A stretch of 52,559 bases of DNA, from the NCBI GenBank assembly GCA_002311665.1, contig DBYX01000017.1:26820-79378 (forward strand), given 5' to 3'. A program made the translations under genes and the position numbers. Every line of letters starts with the position of its first letter. Within the stretch, counting starts at the first letter, position 1. Shown in pieces: positions 50,350 through 52,559 of the stretch. Source of the stretch: Lachnoclostridium sp. UBA1175 (lineage in GTDB: Bacteria; Bacillota; Clostridia; Lachnospirales; Lachnospiraceae). The notes under the pieces were generated by a model that was not told where the DNA came from, did not search any database, and saw only the letters and a program-made list of their open reading frames with translations.

Positions 50350-51950
50350 ATGGGAATTATGGAAAGACCTGCCGTTACGACGTTCGGTGACGGCGCAAAG
50401 TATTGGGAGCACACCTATGAGAAGTTTTATCTGAAGGTGTTCGTGCCGAAGTCGGATATTGACGGGGAAGCACTGAATTACACGTTCCGCGCTCCGATGC
50501 TTACGGTACTCGAAGAGAAGAAGATGACCATGGATGAGGCCATTGTCTTTGCTAAGACGAGCGGACTTGCCGATATTGCGGCGGCCGTTGACTCGAGCGT
50601 GCTTTTTGTTTATCCGACCTGCGAGGGCGGATGGGAGGCTTCGGATGAGAGCCTTTATGCGGCGCTGATCGCCGAGGTTAAGATGAATCCGTTCTATAAG
50701 GACGGCATCGTGGAAATCCAGAATTTCTTTACGAGGGAGTTTCAGGGGTATTATGTGCGCGGCGCTATCTTCCGTGCGGACCTGTACGGTTTCGGCGCAT
50801 CGGCCGATTATATCGCGAAGAACCTTCTGAAGACCCTTCAGGGTGAGTATCTGTGGGGACCCGGCGAGATTACGCCCGCCATGTGTTCTATGGAGCGCCT
50901 GAGCATTGTTCCGAACGTGGAAAGAAAGGATATCGGTATCCTTTCGGTCGGCAATACGGATGCGGTAAATGCTGCGTTTGCAGGCTGTGAGAACCTGCTC
51001 ATCAAGGATAAGGCCGACTACAAGGCTGATTTCAAGAATTTTGTACGCAAGTTCAAAATGTGGTGCGGCAATATGGAGATCGAGCCCGATTTCGAGGAAC
51101 TCGGCATGAACGAGGACCCGGGTATTGTTACCGTTAAGACGAGCCCCGACAACCGCGGCGTGTACAAGGATACGAAGGAGCACAAGGTAGGTTACTTCGC
51201 TTACTACAATAAGGACGCCTTCGACAAGGGACCGGCGCCTCTGATGATCGGCTTCCACGGCGGCGGAGATTCGTCAATGTACCTCACATTTGTCGCAGGA
51301 TGGTGGGAGGTATGCCACAAGTACGGATTCCTGTTCGTTTCGATTGAGAATCATCAGAACGTTACCGCGACCGAGGTCGTTCAGGTTTATGAGGACCTTA
51401 AGAAGCGTTACAACATTGATACAAAGCGCGTATACGCGAGCGGCTTCTCGATGGGAAGCGGCAAGACATGGGATATGTTCCAGGAGTATCCGGAGCTGTT
51501 CGCCGGACTTGCGCCGCACAGCGCGCTGTTCCCGGATAAGAAACAATCCGTTCGGCCTGTCCATCGACGATCCGCGCATGAACAAGGACGGTTGCGGTTC
51601 CGGTATTCTATTCGGGCGGAGAGAAGTCGCATCTTCCTGAGCTTCCGTTCCAGGCGGAGACCGGCCTTGACCGGATTCAGTATCTGGCACAGGTGAATAA
51701 GCTTACGAAGAAGTTTGACGTGGCATTTGCCGATAAGGACAAGTGGGCGGATCCCGTATACGGCGAAGCGCCCGACCGCGTCGAGAAGATTCCGGACGCA
51801 AGCCGCGGAAGCATCCTGACCGTCCGTTACTATAACAGCGAAGACGGCGTATGCCGCACGGCGCTTGCAAGCATCGATAACCAGATTCACGAATGCCGTC
51901 AGCATACCTGCGAAAATGCGTGGAAGTTCCTTTCGCAGTTTACAAGATAA
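50350..51950 (+). pseudogene. Alpha/beta-hydrolase esterase (PHB-depolymerase/feruloyl-esterase-like), broken by two frameshifts
   Basis: As read, the first frame runs from ATG 50350 (GGAGG 9 bp upstream) to 51696. The N-terminal half (about 1-270) is uncharacterised. The hydrolase domain has the oxyanion loop FHGGGDSS and the nucleophile elbow GFSMGSG. At about 51543 homology moves to the +1 frame (NPFGLSIDDPRMNKDG), and at about 51590 to the +2 frame (VFYSGGEKSHLPELPFQ), which continues open to TAA 51950. Deleting one A near 51543 and one T near 51592 would restore a single protein of about 533 residues. The damage is either recent or a sequencing error. Confidence 0.85.
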
Positions 51951-51969
51951 CAGCATGACGTATCCGGCT

Positions 51970-51996
51970 GGGACTCTTCGGAGTCCCTGCTTTTTT
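51970..51996 (+). terminator. Rho-independent terminator of the esterase gene
   Basis: GGGACTC-TTCG-GAGTCCC, a stable UUCG tetraloop hairpin, is followed by six T residues. Confidence 0.95.
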
Positions 51997-52076
51997 ATGT
52001 TTTCCTCATTTTTTACATGGCACCTCGGAATGGCAAAAATCTTTTGCGAAAAGACTGTGTTTTTCGGAAAATGTTA

Positions 52077-52105
52077 TTTACAAATCGCGGTAAATCTTAT
52101 ATAAT
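52077..52105 (+). promoter_or_regulatory. Promoter of the pyruvate:ferredoxin oxidoreductase gene
   Basis: TTTACA (52077-52082), 17 bp and TATAAT (52100-52105). The leader carries a GCTTCCG/CGGAAGC hairpin (52124-52145). Confidence 0.88.
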
Positions 52106-52176
52106 TCTAATGTTAATGACTGAGCTTCCGGTTTCTTGCGGAAGCACGGCTTATATAAATCAAGGAGGACGTTTTC

Positions 52177-52559
52177 ATGGCTAGAGAAAAACAGTCAATG
52201 GATGGAAACACCGCTGCGGCTCACGTTGCATATGCGTTTACCGAAGTAGCGGGCATCTATCCGATTACTCCGTCGAGCCCGATGGCCGATTCCATCGACC
52301 AGTGGTCCGCGGAAGGCAGAAAGAACATCTTCGGCAATACCGTTAAGGTAGTCGAGATGCAGTCCGAAGCCGGCGCAGCAGGTACCGTTCACGGTTCCCT
52401 CGCAGCAGGCGCCATCACCACCACATTTACCGCATCTCAGGGGCTTCTTCTGATGATCCCGAACATGTACAAGATTGCCGCAGAGCAGCTGCCCTGCGTA
52501 TTCGATGTATCCGCTCGTTGCGTTGCTACCCAGTCCCTGAACATCTTCGGTGACCACAG
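52177..52559 (+). CDS. nifJ: Pyruvate:ferredoxin (flavodoxin) oxidoreductase, N-terminal part
   Basis: The gene runs off the right edge after 127 codons. The N-terminus MDGNTAAAHVAYAFTEVAGI followed by YPITPSSPMAD is the pyrimidine-binding start of the single-chain enzyme, and EMQSEAGAAGTVHGSLAAGA and TASQGLLLMIPNMYKIAAEQ are its usual next blocks. The enzyme oxidises pyruvate to acetyl-CoA and reduces ferredoxin, the electron donor for [FeFe] hydrogenase. AAGGAGGA precedes ATG 52177, and a strong promoter fits high expression. Confidence 0.97.
   Translation, partial: MAREKQSMDGNTAAAHVAYAFTEVAGIYPITPSSPMADSIDQWSAEGRKNIFGNTVKVVEMQSEAGAAGTVHGSLAAGAITTTFTASQGLLLMIPNMYKIAAEQLPCVFDVSARCVATQSLNIFGDH

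Overview
The window reads as a fragment of an anaerobic, Gram-positive Clostridia genome, most likely Lachnospiraceae-like, with GC roughly in the high fifties. The grounds are content rather than a marker gene: [FeFe]-hydrogenase maturases HydE, HydG and HydF, the start of a pyruvate:ferredoxin oxidoreductase, a sortase-type SPKTG surface protein, LytTR/GHKL two-component genes, DUF4358/MBOAT/DHHW genes, strong Shine-Dalgarno sites and ECF sigma genes paired with Thr-Pro-rich membrane proteins. No rRNA, tRNA, CRISPR array, insertion sequence or phage gene was seen.

Layout. 1-3.6 kb: the end of a KtrB/TrkH K+ channel subunit, KtrA, and a membrane acyltransferase with an acidic repeat tail. 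3.7-5.6 kb: ECF sigma and membrane partner 1. 5.7-8.2 kb (minus): Ste24-type M48 protease and a CofE-like ligase. 8.5-11.2 kb: a small secreted protein, a gene remnant, a zinc-ribbon membrane protein and a flavodoxin. 11.3-16.1 kb (minus): an ECF sigma/anti-sigma pair followed by a DUF4358 lipoprotein - MBOAT O-acyltransferase - DHHW operon. Both operons carry the same promoter-like element. 16.4-22.3 kb: a LytTR regulator, a GHKL kinase and an 1149-residue repeat surface protein preceded by two LytTR-like direct repeats. 22.4-24.3 kb (minus): PadR - DUF1700 - DUF4097 operon. 24.5-28.8 kb: gene remnants, an XRE regulator, an SGNH hydrolase and a flavin-reductase-like protein. 29-30 kb (minus): a GMP synthase without its glutaminase domain. 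30.2-35.9 kb: a lipoprotein, then hydE, hydG, hydF. 36-39.5 kb: an Ig-like protein, a gene remnant and a third ECF pair whose partner ends in a PASTA-like domain. 39.55-39.78 kb: a tiny free-standing unit (promoter, 25-codon ORF, terminator). 39.8-43.1 kb: a methyltransferase, a MerR regulator and an NlpC/P60-like lipoprotein. 43.3-46 kb: tldD and tldE. 46-52 kb: a propeller/HD-GYP receptor, a patatin-like lipase, a frameshifted esterase and the start of nifJ.

Two themes stand out. First, envelope and surface functions (acyltransferases, anti-sigma receptors, surface repeats, lipoproteins, cell-wall peptidase) are combined with dedicated regulators, and two of these regulator-target links can be read directly from DNA motifs. 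Second, several intergenic regions hold stubs in which pieces of unrelated genes are joined end to end. Either the genome is shrinking by deletion or some joins are assembly artefacts. The octamer GGAAAATG (complement CATTTTCC) also recurs about 25 times on both strands, in and out of genes and in all codon phases, far above what base composition predicts.
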